Part shown: positions 1-7,398 of the stretch, piece after piece | How positions within the stretch are numbered: the stretch's first letter is position 1 | Layout: the number at the start of each line of letters is the position of its first letter | Assembly (NCBI RefSeq): GCF_022921075.1 | Contig: NZ_CP095050.1 | Location: forward strand, 3,906,001-3,970,000 | DNA: 64,000 nt | Direction of reading: 5' to 3' | Origin: Hymenobacter sp. 5317J-9 | GTDB lineage: Bacteria; Bacteroidota; Bacteroidia; Cytophagales; Hymenobacteraceae | Translations under genes and position numbers: made by a program | Notes under the pieces: generated by a model | Told to the model about the DNA's origin: nothing | The model's database searches: none | What the model saw: the letters and a program-made list of their open reading frames with translations, nothing else

Positions 1-718
1 GAAAATCATCTACTACGCCTTCCTCGAAACCCTCGGCGACCGCGCCACCGTCGACCTGCAGATTCACCACTACAACGTGAACCTGTTTCAGGAAATCATC
101 GAGAAGAACCTCGGCAAGTACAACTACTACGTGGTGATGCCGCACTTCACCCTCGATACCGACAAGGCGCTGTCGCGGGCCATTCTCAACACCATTCCCT
201 CGCAGGAATTGGTGCTACTCGACAAAGACATTCCGGAGCTCCCGCACGACTGCCTGCGCGTGTTTCAGGACTTTGACAAGGACATTTTCGGGGCGCTGGA
301 AAACGCCGAGGACCTGCTGGAAAAGTACACCCGCCTGGTGCTGGTGCTGCCCTCCGACGCCAACCACCCCGAGGAATTGCCCTGGGGTTTTCGCTCCTTC
401 TGCCTGATGCGCAACAAGGAGTTTTCGGTGGTGGAAAACGCCATGAACGAGGTGATTATTCCCGGCACCGCCTACGTGGTCATTCGCGAAACCGACTTGG
501 TGGAGCTGGTGAAAAAAATCCGCCAGACAAGCTACCTGCTGGGCCGCGAAGTGGGCATCATCTCCTTCAACGAAACGCCCCTGAAAGAGCTGCTGAATAT
601 GACGGTGATTACCACCGACTTTGAGGCCATGGGCAAGACAGCCGCCACCCTGTTACTGGAGAAGAAGCGGGTGAAGGTGAAGAACCCGTTTTACACCATC
701 CGGCGCGGGTCGCTGTAG
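1..718 (+). CDS. GntR-family transcriptional regulator, C-terminal sensor part (5' truncated)
   Basis: The frame is open from base 2, with no start in the window, and ends at TAG 716-718. The visible ~238 residues lack the N-terminal winged helix-turn-helix and correspond to a LacI/periplasmic-binding-protein-like ligand domain. Features seen include the HHYNVNLFQ segment, ENLGKYNYYVVMPHF, and a C-terminal VITTDFEAMGKTAATLLLEKK stretch typical of such effector domains. In Bacteroidota, GntR regulators with this sensor commonly sit next to rhamnose genes and bind the sugar or a derivative. It lies upstream of the isomerase and kinase genes in the same direction, so a role as the local rhamnose regulator is inferred. 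The family assignment is from pattern recognition; a LacI family identity cannot be excluded because the DNA-binding domain is outside the window. Confidence 0.75.
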   Translation, partial: KIIYYAFLETLGDRATVDLQIHHYNVNLFQEIIEKNLGKYNYYVVMPHFTLDTDKALSRAILNTIPSQELVLLDKDIPELPHDCLRVFQDFDKDIFGALENAEDLLEKYTRLVLVLPSDANHPEELPWGFRSFCLMRNKEFSVVENAMNEVIIPGTAYVVIRETDLVELVKKIRQTSYLLGREVGIISFNETPLKELLNMTVITTDFEAMGKTAATLLLEKKRVKVKNPFYTIRRGSL

Positions 719-723
719 AGACT

Positions 724-848
724 CCTCACCCCCGGCCCCTCTCCCAAGGGAGAGGGGAGTCACAGCGGCTGGAACATAACCTTTCGTCCGGAATCGTCAA
801 TCATTAGGCTCTCCTCTCCCTTGGGAGAGGGGCCGGGGGTGAGGCGCC
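724..848. repeat. Intergenic inverted repeat, family A copy 1
   Basis: Two inverted arms face each other: CCTCACCCCCGGCCCCTCTC at the left and, at the right, GGAGAGGGGCCGGGGGTGAG followed by GCGCC. Each arm also carries its own small hairpin (CTCTCCCAAGGGAGAG and CTCTCCCTTGGGAGAG). The same architecture recurs at 3641-3744 and 21011-21157, so it is a dispersed element rather than a one-off terminator. It separates the regulator from the rhamnose isomerase gene. Confidence 0.85.
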
Positions 849-958
849 CTACGTCAGGTTTCCGGCGCAAAACAGGAGAGCCCAGAACAGTTGCGGCGAA
901 GGGAAACGGGTAATTTGTTGTACCCATCTGACACCGGACTTACTTCTTCAACGGCCTT

Positions 959-2239
959 ATGTTCTCTGACCAACGCCTAGCCGAACTCAACCAGCCGCTG
1001 CTGGCCGAGCACCACACGCAATTTCAGCACCTTGCCGAGTCGCCGCGCCTGCGCCAGGCCGACGTTCAGGCCGTGGTGCAAAAGCTGATTGATTTTCAGG
1101 TCGCCATTCCGAGCTGGGCGCTGGGCACCGGCGGCACCCGATTCGGCCGCTTCGCGCTAGGCGGCGAGCCGAGCACGCTGGAGCAAAAAATCGGTGACGT
1201 GGGCATACTTCAAGCCCTGAACCGCTCGTCGAACTCCATCTCCCTGCACATTCCCTGGGACATTCCGCAGGACATCCCCGGCCTCAAGCAGCTGCTAAAA
1301 GAGCAGGGGCTGGTGATTGACTCGGTGAACTCCAACACCTTCCAGGACCAGAAAGACCAGGCCCAGACGTACAAATACGGCTCGCTGAGCAACACCGATA
1401 AGGCGGTGCGCGAGCAGGCCATTCAGCACAACATCGACTGCGTGCGCCACGGCCGCGACCTCGACGCCCGGACCCTGACCGTGTGGCTGGCCGACGGCTC
1501 CAACTTTCCGGGCCAGCAGCACCTGCGCCGCGCGTTTCTGCGCACCCAGGAGTCGCTGGCGGCCATCTACGAGGCCATGCCCAGCGACTGGACCATGCTG
1601 GTGGAGTACAAGCCCTACGAGCCCAACTTCTACTCGATGGTGATTCCGGACTGGGGCACCTCGCTGGCCTTGTGCCAGGCGCTGGGCCAGCAGGCACAGG
1701 TACTCGTGGACCTGGGCCACCACCTGCCCAACACCAACATCGAGCAGATTGTGGGCCGCCTACGCCAGTTTGGCCGCCTCGGGGGCTTCCACTTCAACGG
1801 CTCGATGTATGGCGACGACGACCTGACCACGGGCAGCATCAAGCCTTTCCAGCTCTTCCTGATTTTCAACGAGCTGGTGGACGCCGCCCAGGACCACTCG
1901 GTGCCCGCCGAAGCGGTGGCTTACATGATTGACGCCAGCCACAACGTGAAAGACCCGCTGGAAGACCTGCTACAATCGGTCGAGAACATTCTTTCGGCCT
2001 ACGCCAAGGCCCTGCTCGTGGACCGCGACGCCCTGGCCGAGGCCCAGGAAGCCAACGACGTGGTGCGCGCCGAGGAAATCCTGCGCGACGCTTTCCTGAC
2101 CGACGTGCGGCCCCTGGTGTCGGAGGCCTACCTGCGGGCCGGCGGCGCCATCAAACCCATTGCGGCCTACCGCGCCGCCGGCGTGCGCGAGCAGCTCATC
2201 AGCCAGCGCGGCAAGCACAGCGTATCGACGGGGCTATGA
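959..2239 (+). CDS. rhaI: L-rhamnose isomerase (RhaI type)
   Basis: This encodes 426 aa, close to the ~430 aa of the Pseudomonas stutzeri-type L-rhamnose isomerase, a TIM-barrel metal enzyme that converts L-rhamnose to L-rhamnulose. Seen in the sequence: the motifs VEYKPYEPNF, VDLGHHLPNTN and GGFHFN, which match the metal/substrate-binding strands of this family, and a late MIDASHNVKDPLEDLLQS segment. It is not the RhaA type of E. coli. Its stop overlaps the start of the kinase gene (ATGA), so the two are translationally coupled. About 110 bp of non-repeat DNA (849-958) precede it and probably hold its promoter, but I see no clear site. Context with RhaM, RhaK and LutABC supports the rhamnose assignment over other sugar isomerases. 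Confidence 0.9.
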   Translation: MFSDQRLAELNQPLLAEHHTQFQHLAESPRLRQADVQAVVQKLIDFQVAIPSWALGTGGTRFGRFALGGEPSTLEQKIGDVGILQALNRSSNSISLHIPWDIPQDIPGLKQLLKEQGLVIDSVNSNTFQDQKDQAQTYKYGSLSNTDKAVREQAIQHNIDCVRHGRDLDARTLTVWLADGSNFPGQQHLRRAFLRTQESLAAIYEAMPSDWTMLVEYKPYEPNFYSMVIPDWGTSLALCQALGQQAQVLVDLGHHLPNTNIEQIVGRLRQFGRLGGFHFNGSMYGDDDLTTGSIKPFQLFLIFNELVDAAQDHSVPAEAVAYMIDASHNVKDPLEDLLQSVENILSAYAKALLVDRDALAEAQEANDVVRAEEILRDAFLTDVRPLVSEAYLRAGGAIKPIAAYRAAGVREQLISQRGKHSVSTGL

Positions 2240-3618
2240 AAAAGAACATGAAAAAGTCGGTGTACGCCGTGTTCGACATCGGCAAGACCAACAAGAAGCT
2301 GATTCTTTTCGACGAGGACCAGCAGATTATTGACGAGGAGCTGCACGTGTGCACCGACGTGCTCGACGACGACGGCTTTGTGTGCGACCACCTGCCCCGC
2401 CTCACCGAGTGGGTGCTCGACCATTGGCGCCAGTTGCGCCAGCACCCGCACTACAGCGTGAAGGGCGTGAATTTCACGGCCTACGGGGCCAGCTTCGTGC
2501 ACCTCGGCGCCGACGGTGAGCCTGTGCTGCCGCTCTACAACTACCTCAAGCCGATTCCGGCCGAGATTGAGGCACAATTTTACGCGCAGCTGGGCCAGTC
2601 GAAGGAAGAATTTGCGGCCGACACATGCTCGCCGCAGCTGGGCATGCTGAACTCCGGCCTGCAACTGTATTGGCTGAAATACGCCAAGCCGGAGCAGTAC
2701 GCCAGAGTGCACACCTCGCTGCACCTGCCCAACTACCTTTCCTACCTGATTTCGGGCGAGAAATTCAGCGACTACACCTCCTTGGGCTGCCACACCAACC
2801 TGTGGGACTACCAGCGCAGCGACTATCACGAGTGGGTGCGCCGCGAGGGCATCGACGAGAAGCTGGCGCCGCTCACGCGCGACTCCATTGCTTCGGTGGT
2901 CGATGGCATATTGGTGGGCGTGGGCCTGCACGACAGCACTTCGGCCGTGATGCCCTATCTGGCGCAGAACGACGAGCCTTTCGTGCTGGTCTCGACGGGC
3001 ACCTGGTCGGTCACCATCAACCCCTTCAACAGCCAGCCCCTGACGCCGGAGCTGCTGCGCCGCGACTGCCTCAGCTTCATGACGCCGCGCGGCGAGGCCA
3101 CCCGCGCCGCCCGCGTGTTTCTGGGCCGCGAGCACGATTTTCAGGTAGAGCGCATTGCGGCCCACTTCCACGTGAAGCCGGATTTTTATCGCTCCATCGT
3201 GCTGGCCCGGCCCTACGACGAAACCTCCGCCGACTTCAAGCCCGGCTGCATGGCCGGCACCGGCCCTTTCCCCGACGAGCCCGCCGGCGAGTGGGACCTG
3301 AGCGGTTTCCGCACCGCGTCGGATGCCTACCAGCACCTCATGCACGGGCTGATTAACATCCTGCTCGAATCCATTCACCTGGTGTGGCAGGGTGAAAAAA
3401 CCATCTTCGTGGATGGCGGCTTCGCCCGCAACCCGCTCTTCATGCAAACGCTGAGCTGGAACTTCCCCAAGGCCGAAATCCGCACGCTGGAAGTGCCGCA
3501 GGCCACGGCGCTGGGCGCCCTGGTGCACCTGGAACAAGGCGAGGCACTGAAGAAAACCCAGCCGCTGTTTACGGATGAGGACGAGCTGCCAATGGTGGTG
3601 CAGAGCCGGGCGAGCTAG
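2236..3618 (+). CDS. FGGY-family carbohydrate kinase, probable rhamnulokinase
   Basis: This 460-aa FGGY kinase is expected to phosphorylate L-rhamnulose to L-rhamnulose 1-phosphate in the cytoplasm. Seen: the N-terminal phosphate-binding motif FDIGKTNKKLILFD, the GLHDSTSAV segment with the likely catalytic base Asp233, the STGTWSVTINP phosphate-2 motif and the adenosine motif VDGGFARNPLF near residue 390. ATG 2236 overlaps the isomerase stop by 4 bases; a second ATG at 2248 begins MKKSVYAVFD and is also possible. The protein belongs to the divergent Bacteroidota FGGY group usually annotated simply as carbohydrate kinase, so substrate assignment rests mainly on tight coupling to the isomerase. 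The aldolase that would use the product is not in the window. Confidence 0.85.
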   Translation: MKKNMKKSVYAVFDIGKTNKKLILFDEDQQIIDEELHVCTDVLDDDGFVCDHLPRLTEWVLDHWRQLRQHPHYSVKGVNFTAYGASFVHLGADGEPVLPLYNYLKPIPAEIEAQFYAQLGQSKEEFAADTCSPQLGMLNSGLQLYWLKYAKPEQYARVHTSLHLPNYLSYLISGEKFSDYTSLGCHTNLWDYQRSDYHEWVRREGIDEKLAPLTRDSIASVVDGILVGVGLHDSTSAVMPYLAQNDEPFVLVSTGTWSVTINPFNSQPLTPELLRRDCLSFMTPRGEATRAARVFLGREHDFQVERIAAHFHVKPDFYRSIVLARPYDETSADFKPGCMAGTGPFPDEPAGEWDLSGFRTASDAYQHLMHGLINILLESIHLVWQGEKTIFVDGGFARNPLFMQTLSWNFPKAEIRTLEVPQATALGALVHLEQGEALKKTQPLFTDEDELPMVVQSRAS

Positions 3619-3640
3619 ATTGAATTAACGGCGTAAACGG

Positions 3641-3744
3641 GCGCCTCACCCTCGGCCCCTTTCCCAAGGAAGAGGGGAGCCTAACGCCTACGCATAACCG
3701 GTGCCCCCTCTCCCTTAGGAGAGGGGGTCAGGGGGTGAGGCGCC
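3641..3744. repeat. Intergenic inverted repeat, family A copy 2
   Basis: Ends are GCGCCTCACC and GGTGAGGCGC, enclosing CCCTTTCCCAAGGAAGAGGG on the left and CCCCTCTCCCTTAGGAGAGG on the right. It is less perfect than the copy at 724-848, which suggests age or relaxed constraint. It lies between the kinase and lutA, which point the same way, so it may affect read-through between the two modules. Confidence 0.85.
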
Positions 3745-3781
3745 ACGCCTGCACCCAACCGTACACGCTAGAAAAACAAGA

Positions 3782-4528
3782 ATGAAAGTTGCCCTATTCG
3801 TCCCCTGCTACATCGACCAGTTCTACCCGCAGGTAGGCGTTGCGACGTTGCAGCTGCTTGAAAAGCTGGGCGTGCAGGCGCACTTCCCGGCCCAACAAAC
3901 CTGCTGCGGCCAGCCGCTGGCCAACAGCGGCTGCGAGCGCGACGCCCTGCCCATCTACAAGCACTTCGTCAACACGTTTCAGGACTACGACTACGTGGTG
4001 GCGCCTTCGGGCAGCTGCGTGTACCACGTGCGCAAGCACTTCGACAAGCTCGACCAAACCGCCGAAGTGCAGCACGTGCGCGGCGCGGCCTACGACCTGA
4101 TTGACTTCATCAGCACGGTACTGAAGGTGGACGCGCTGCCCGGCGCATTCCCCCACAAAGTGGGCCTGCACCTGAGCTGCCACGGCCAGCGCGGCCTGCA
4201 CCAGGCCAACGAATCGGAAATGACCCCGGTGCGCGACGGCCAGCTCAGCCGTCTGCTCCGTTCTCTGGACGGCATCGAGCTAACCCAGCTCAACCGCAAC
4301 GACGAGTGCTGCGGCTTCGGCGGCACGTTCTGCGTGAGCGAGGCGGGCATTTCGGCCCGCATGGGCCAGGACCGCGTGGCCGACCACGTGCGCAACGGCA
4401 CGCAGGTGCTCACCGGCAGCGACATGTCGTGCCTGATGCACCTGGAAGGCATCGTGCGCCGTGCCAAAATGCCCATCAAGGTGATGCACGCCGCCGAGAT
4501 TTTGAATGGCGTTTTGGCAAGTGTGTAA
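3782..4528 (+). CDS. lutA: Lactate utilization protein A, (Fe-S) oxidoreductase subunit
   Basis: This encodes 248 aa of the LutA/LldE/YkgE family, one of three subunits of the LutABC L-lactate oxidation system that makes pyruvate. Two cysteine-rich CCG domains are visible: CCGQPLANSGC near residue 41 and, in the second half, CHGQRGLHQ followed by ECCGFGGTFCVSEAGIS. Each would hold an iron-sulfur or related redox centre. The start MKVALFVPCYIDQFYPQVG is typical of the family. It follows the rhamnose genes and precedes lutB, separated from each by a dispersed inverted repeat. Rhamnose breakdown yields L-lactaldehyde and then L-lactate, so co-localisation with rhaI and the kinase gives a clear metabolic reason for the arrangement. 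Confidence 0.92.
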   Translation: MKVALFVPCYIDQFYPQVGVATLQLLEKLGVQAHFPAQQTCCGQPLANSGCERDALPIYKHFVNTFQDYDYVVAPSGSCVYHVRKHFDKLDQTAEVQHVRGAAYDLIDFISTVLKVDALPGAFPHKVGLHLSCHGQRGLHQANESEMTPVRDGQLSRLLRSLDGIELTQLNRNDECCGFGGTFCVSEAGISARMGQDRVADHVRNGTQVLTGSDMSCLMHLEGIVRRAKMPIKVMHAAEILNGVLASV

Positions 4529-4540
4529 ATAACCAGAACG

Positions 4541-4634
4541 GTCATGCTGAGCGCAGTCGAAGCATCTCTACCGCTTTGTTGAGACGACTGAATTGCTGCT
4601 GCAGTAGAGATGCTTCGACTGCGCTCAGCATGAC
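4541..4634. repeat. Intergenic inverted repeat, family B copy 1
   Basis: Near-perfect palindrome with arms that begin GTCATGCTGAGCGCAGTCGA and end with the reverse complement, TCGACTGCGCTCAGCATGAC. Arms are about 34 bp with a ~25-bp spacer. Related copies occur at 11436-11532, 44502-44595 and 59806-59900, with short forms at 16033-16070 and 45443-45470. It lies inside the lut operon, between lutA and lutB. Confidence 0.88.
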
Positions 4635-4664
4635 GGCCTTTAGATTTCATTTTAACTCCACTCC

Positions 4665-6062
4665 ATGTCCCACGCCATTCGCGCCGACAAGTTTTTGCTG
4701 GATGCCGACCGCACCACCTGGCACGACGAGACCCTGTGGTTTGTGCGCGAAAAGCGCGACCGGGCCGTGTACGCCGTGCCCGAATTTCAGGAACTGCGCG
4801 AGCTGGCCTCCCAAATCAAAAACCACACCCTGAGCCGGCTCGACCTGTATTTGCAGGAGTTTGAGGCGGCTGCGCAGGCCAATGGCGTGCACGTGCACTG
4901 GGCCGCCGATGCGGCCGAGCACAACGCCATTATCCTCGACATCATCAAGAAGCAAGGTGCCACGCGCGTGGTGAAAAGCAAATCGATGCTGACCGAGGAA
5001 TGCCACCTCAACCCCTACCTTATCCAGCACGGCGTAGAAGTGGTGGACACTGACCTGGGCGAACGCATCATTCAGTTTCGCGACGAGGCGCCGAGCCACA
5101 TCGTGCTGCCGGCCATCCACCTCAAAAAGGAGGACGTGGGCGACACCTTCCACACCCACCTGGGCACCGCCAAGGGCGAAAGCGACCCGCAACGCCTCAC
5201 CGAGGCCGCGCGCCAGCACCTGCGCAGCAAGTTCGTTGCGGGCGAAGTGGCCATATCGGGCGTCAACTTCGCCATTGCCGAGACCGGCGCCGTGGTGGTG
5301 TGCACCAACGAGGGCAACGCCGACCTGGGCGTGAACCTGGCCCGGGTGCACATCGCGGCCATGGGCATCGAGAAGATTATCCCGCGGCTCACGGACCTGG
5401 GCGTGTTCACGCGCCTGCTGGCCCGCAGCGCTACCGGGCAGCCGGTGACGACCTACACCTCGCACTTCGCCAAGCCCGCGCCGGACAAGGAGATGCACAT
5501 TGTCATCGTCGACAACGGCCGCACCCAGCAGCTGGGACGGCCCGATTTCCGGGCCTCGCTGAAGTGCATTCGCTGCGGCGCCTGCATGAACACCTGCCCG
5601 GTGTACCGGCGCAGCGGCGGCCACAGCTACGATTTCACCGTGCCGGGCCCGATTGGCGCCATTCTGTCGCCCAACATCGACATGAAAAAGCACGCCTCGC
5701 TGCCGTTTGCCAGCACGCTATGCGGCTCCTGCACCGACGTGTGCCCCGTGAAAATTGACATCCACACCCAGCTTTACAAATGGCGGCAGGTGTTGGGCGA
5801 AGCCAATGAAATCCCGGCTTCGAAAAAGTGGGGCATGAAGTTCATGGGCCGCGTGCTGGCCAGCACCCGCGTCTACGGCCTGGGCGGGCAGTTTGCGCGC
5901 CGCGCGCTGCGCCTGCTGCCGCACGGCCTCACCCACGCCCCTTCCTTCAACGCCTGGGCCGTGGCCCGCGAGCTGCCCGAGGCGCCCAAGCAAAGCTTCC
6001 GCGAGTGGTACGCCAAGCAGCCCCAGCCCGCCCCTCAACCCCAATCCCAGGTACCGGCATGA
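4665..6062 (+). CDS. lutB: Lactate utilization protein B, iron-sulfur cluster protein
   Basis: This encodes 465 aa of the LutB/LldF family. The N-terminal ~300 residues are the LutB/LutC-like (DUF162/LUD) domain, recognised by GATRVVKSKSMLTEE and by EVAISGVNFAIAETGAVV. Two ferredoxin-type cluster motifs follow: CIRCGACMNTCP and CGSCTDVCPVKID, together able to bind two [4Fe-4S] clusters. The tail is proline- and glutamine-rich. Its stop overlaps the lutC start (ATGA). It acts with LutA and LutC in the cytoplasm to oxidise L-lactate. Length is within the family range and there is no sign of disruption. Confidence 0.93.
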   Translation: MSHAIRADKFLLDADRTTWHDETLWFVREKRDRAVYAVPEFQELRELASQIKNHTLSRLDLYLQEFEAAAQANGVHVHWAADAAEHNAIILDIIKKQGATRVVKSKSMLTEECHLNPYLIQHGVEVVDTDLGERIIQFRDEAPSHIVLPAIHLKKEDVGDTFHTHLGTAKGESDPQRLTEAARQHLRSKFVAGEVAISGVNFAIAETGAVVVCTNEGNADLGVNLARVHIAAMGIEKIIPRLTDLGVFTRLLARSATGQPVTTYTSHFAKPAPDKEMHIVIVDNGRTQQLGRPDFRASLKCIRCGACMNTCPVYRRSGGHSYDFTVPGPIGAILSPNIDMKKHASLPFASTLCGSCTDVCPVKIDIHTQLYKWRQVLGEANEIPASKKWGMKFMGRVLASTRVYGLGGQFARRALRLLPHGLTHAPSFNAWAVARELPEAPKQSFREWYAKQPQPAPQPQSQVPA

Positions 6063-6625
6063 GTGCTTCCCGCGACCGAATTTTAGCCGCTGCCAAGGCC
6101 AACAAGCCCGAAGAGCTTCCGCTGCCCGAGGTGCCGCTGTTTGGCGGCGACGCTACGGCCGAGCGGTTTACCACGGTGCTGGCCGGCATTGGCGGCACGG
6201 TGGTGTGGCTCGATGGACTGGAGAGCCTGGCGCCCACGGTGCAGCAGCTCTTTCCAGAGGCCCAGAACACGGCCTCGGCCCTGTTCCGCGGCACGGTGCC
6301 CGTCGATGCGCAGACGCCCACCGGCATCCTGGCCGCCATTGATTTGGCCGTGCTCCAGGGCGAAATCGGCGTAGCCGAAAACGGGGCTATCTGGCTGCCC
6401 GAGGCCAACATGCTGCACCGGGCGCTGCCCACCATCACGCAGCACCTGGCGTTGGTGCTCGACCGCCGCCGCCTGGTGGCCACCATGCACCAAGCCTACG
6501 CCCAGCTGCCTGGCACCGGCGGCTACGGCAAGTTCGTGGCCGGCCCATCCAAGACAGCCGACATTGAGCAGTCGTTGGTGATTGGGGCGCACGGCGCACG
6601 CAGCCTCGTGGTGCTGCTGTATTAA
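6059..6625 (+). CDS. lutC: Lactate utilization protein C (LUD domain)
   Basis: This encodes 188 aa starting at ATG 6059, which overlaps the lutB stop by four bases; the same frame is open further upstream but that part is a shadow of lutB. The protein is a stand-alone LUD domain of the LutC/YkgG family. Diagnostic segments are DLAVLQGEIGVAENGAIWL in the middle and FVAGPSKTADIEQSLVIGAH near the C-terminus, followed by HGARSLVVLLY. It is the third subunit of the LutABC L-lactate oxidation system. The gene ends the operon, and a GC-rich hairpin follows 30 bp downstream. Confidence 0.92.
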   Translation: MSASRDRILAAAKANKPEELPLPEVPLFGGDATAERFTTVLAGIGGTVVWLDGLESLAPTVQQLFPEAQNTASALFRGTVPVDAQTPTGILAAIDLAVLQGEIGVAENGAIWLPEANMLHRALPTITQHLALVLDRRRLVATMHQAYAQLPGTGGYGKFVAGPSKTADIEQSLVIGAHGARSLVVLLY

Positions 6626-6654
6626 CCGAAAGTTGACGCAAAGACAAAAAAGAA

Positions 6655-6680
6655 GCGGCCCCCAGTGGAGGCCGCCTCTT
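6655..6680 (+). terminator. Probable terminator after lutC
   Basis: GCGGCC at 6655-6660 pairs with GGCCGC at 6670-6675 around a 9-base loop, followed by a T-rich run (CTCTTCGTCGTTTATTG). The stem is short, so termination is likely but not certain. Confidence 0.5.
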
Positions 6681-6726
6681 CGTCGTTTATTGTTTCACTT
6701 AAACTCACTTTGTCTTTTAATCGGGA

Positions 6727-6992
6727 AAGGGCCAGGCCCCGTGTGCAGCCGATGCTGCGCTTCTTTCGCATTGCAGGGATGGCAACGCCGCGAGGGCGAA
6801 ACCGCTCCAGCGGGCTTTGGTAGCTACTCCGGCGGTCTACCGGGTCGGAACGGCCGATGAAGCCGGTGAGGTGACAACCCTAACGTGGCGCGCGGCAGAG
6901 ACAAAGCAAGAGGACTCCCACCCAATCTTTCTCCATCCTGCTGCGCGCCAGTCAGGTTGTAACTCACTTACCATACACAAAGCTGCATTTGT
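6727..6992. other. Gene-free stretch with strong secondary structure; candidate structured RNA
   Basis: The 6626-7075 interval has no believable protein gene. Much of it folds. TGGCGCGCGGCAG (6886-6898) pairs with CTGCTGCGCGCCA (6938-6950), giving 13 pairs with one G-U. Outside that, ACAACC (6874-6879) pairs with GGTTGT (6955-6960) and GTGAG (6866-6870) with CTCAC (6963-6967), making one ~102-nt imperfect hairpin. Upstream are smaller stems: GCAGC/GCTGC (6745-6758), CCGC/GCGG (6802-6813), and nested ACCGG/CCGGT (6839-6867) with TCGG/CCGA inside. ACAAA/TTTGT (6977-6992) lies downstream. I could not match it to RNase P, tmRNA, SRP RNA or a known riboswitch. Strand is undecided; an AT-rich stretch at 6685-6720 would suit a plus-strand promoter. 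A decayed mobile element is the main alternative. Confidence 0.4.
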
Positions 6993-7075
6993 ACCAGGTC
7001 GAAACCCTCCCGCACCCTCCTGCTATCCAAAAATTCTGGTGAGTAGACACTAACCAGTTCGTATCTACCGCTTGC

Positions 7076-7390
7076 CTAGTCCATGTGGAACACCCGCGCC
7101 AGCGGCTGCACCACCGGCGAATTATCGGGGTTGGTTTCCATCAAGTCGCCCATGTAGGCCCACCAGCGTTGCATGATTTCGGTAGCGGGCAGCTGGTCGG
7201 TGGCGTGGCCGGGCACGCGCTTCTGCACCGCAAATAGGGTCCCGCTGGCAGCCTCTAGGTAGATGGAATAGTCCCGAATGCCTGCCTCGTGCAGCAGCAC
7301 CGTGAGCTCGGGCCAGATTTCGTCGTGGCGGCGCTCGTACTCGGCGGCCACGCCGGGCTTGAGCTTCATGGTGAAGGCTACTTCTTCCAT
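7076..7390 (-). CDS. rhaM: L-rhamnose mutarotase
   Basis: This encodes 104 aa, exactly the usual RhaM length, when started at ATG 7390 (MEEVAFTMKLKPG); the same frame is open upstream but that is a shadow of the next gene. RhaM interconverts alpha and beta anomers of L-rhamnose, feeding the isomerase. Family hallmarks seen are the RRHDEIWPEL segment with the conserved His, GIRDYSIYL in the middle and the C-terminal EIMQRWWAYMGDLM tract with the tryptophan pair. It lies 8 bp downstream of the GH106 gene on the same strand, so it is probably the last gene of the glycosidase operon, on the opposite strand from rhaI. Confidence 0.95.
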   Translation of the reverse strand: MEEVAFTMKLKPGVAAEYERRHDEIWPELTVLLHEAGIRDYSIYLEAASGTLFAVQKRVPGHATDQLPATEIMQRWWAYMGDLMETNPDNSPVVQPLARVFHMD

Positions 7391-7398
7391 TGTAACAG

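Noticed and set aside
724..848. Repeats considered as CRISPR array or insertion-sequence ends
   Set aside because: They are single inverted pairs with no regular spacers, and no transposase or cas gene lies near any copy.
6817..7053. Short plus-strand frame of 78 codons in the folded gap
   Set aside because: It follows the hairpin arms rather than a coding pattern, has no recognisable motif and no ribosome-binding context; the interval is better treated as structured non-coding DNA.
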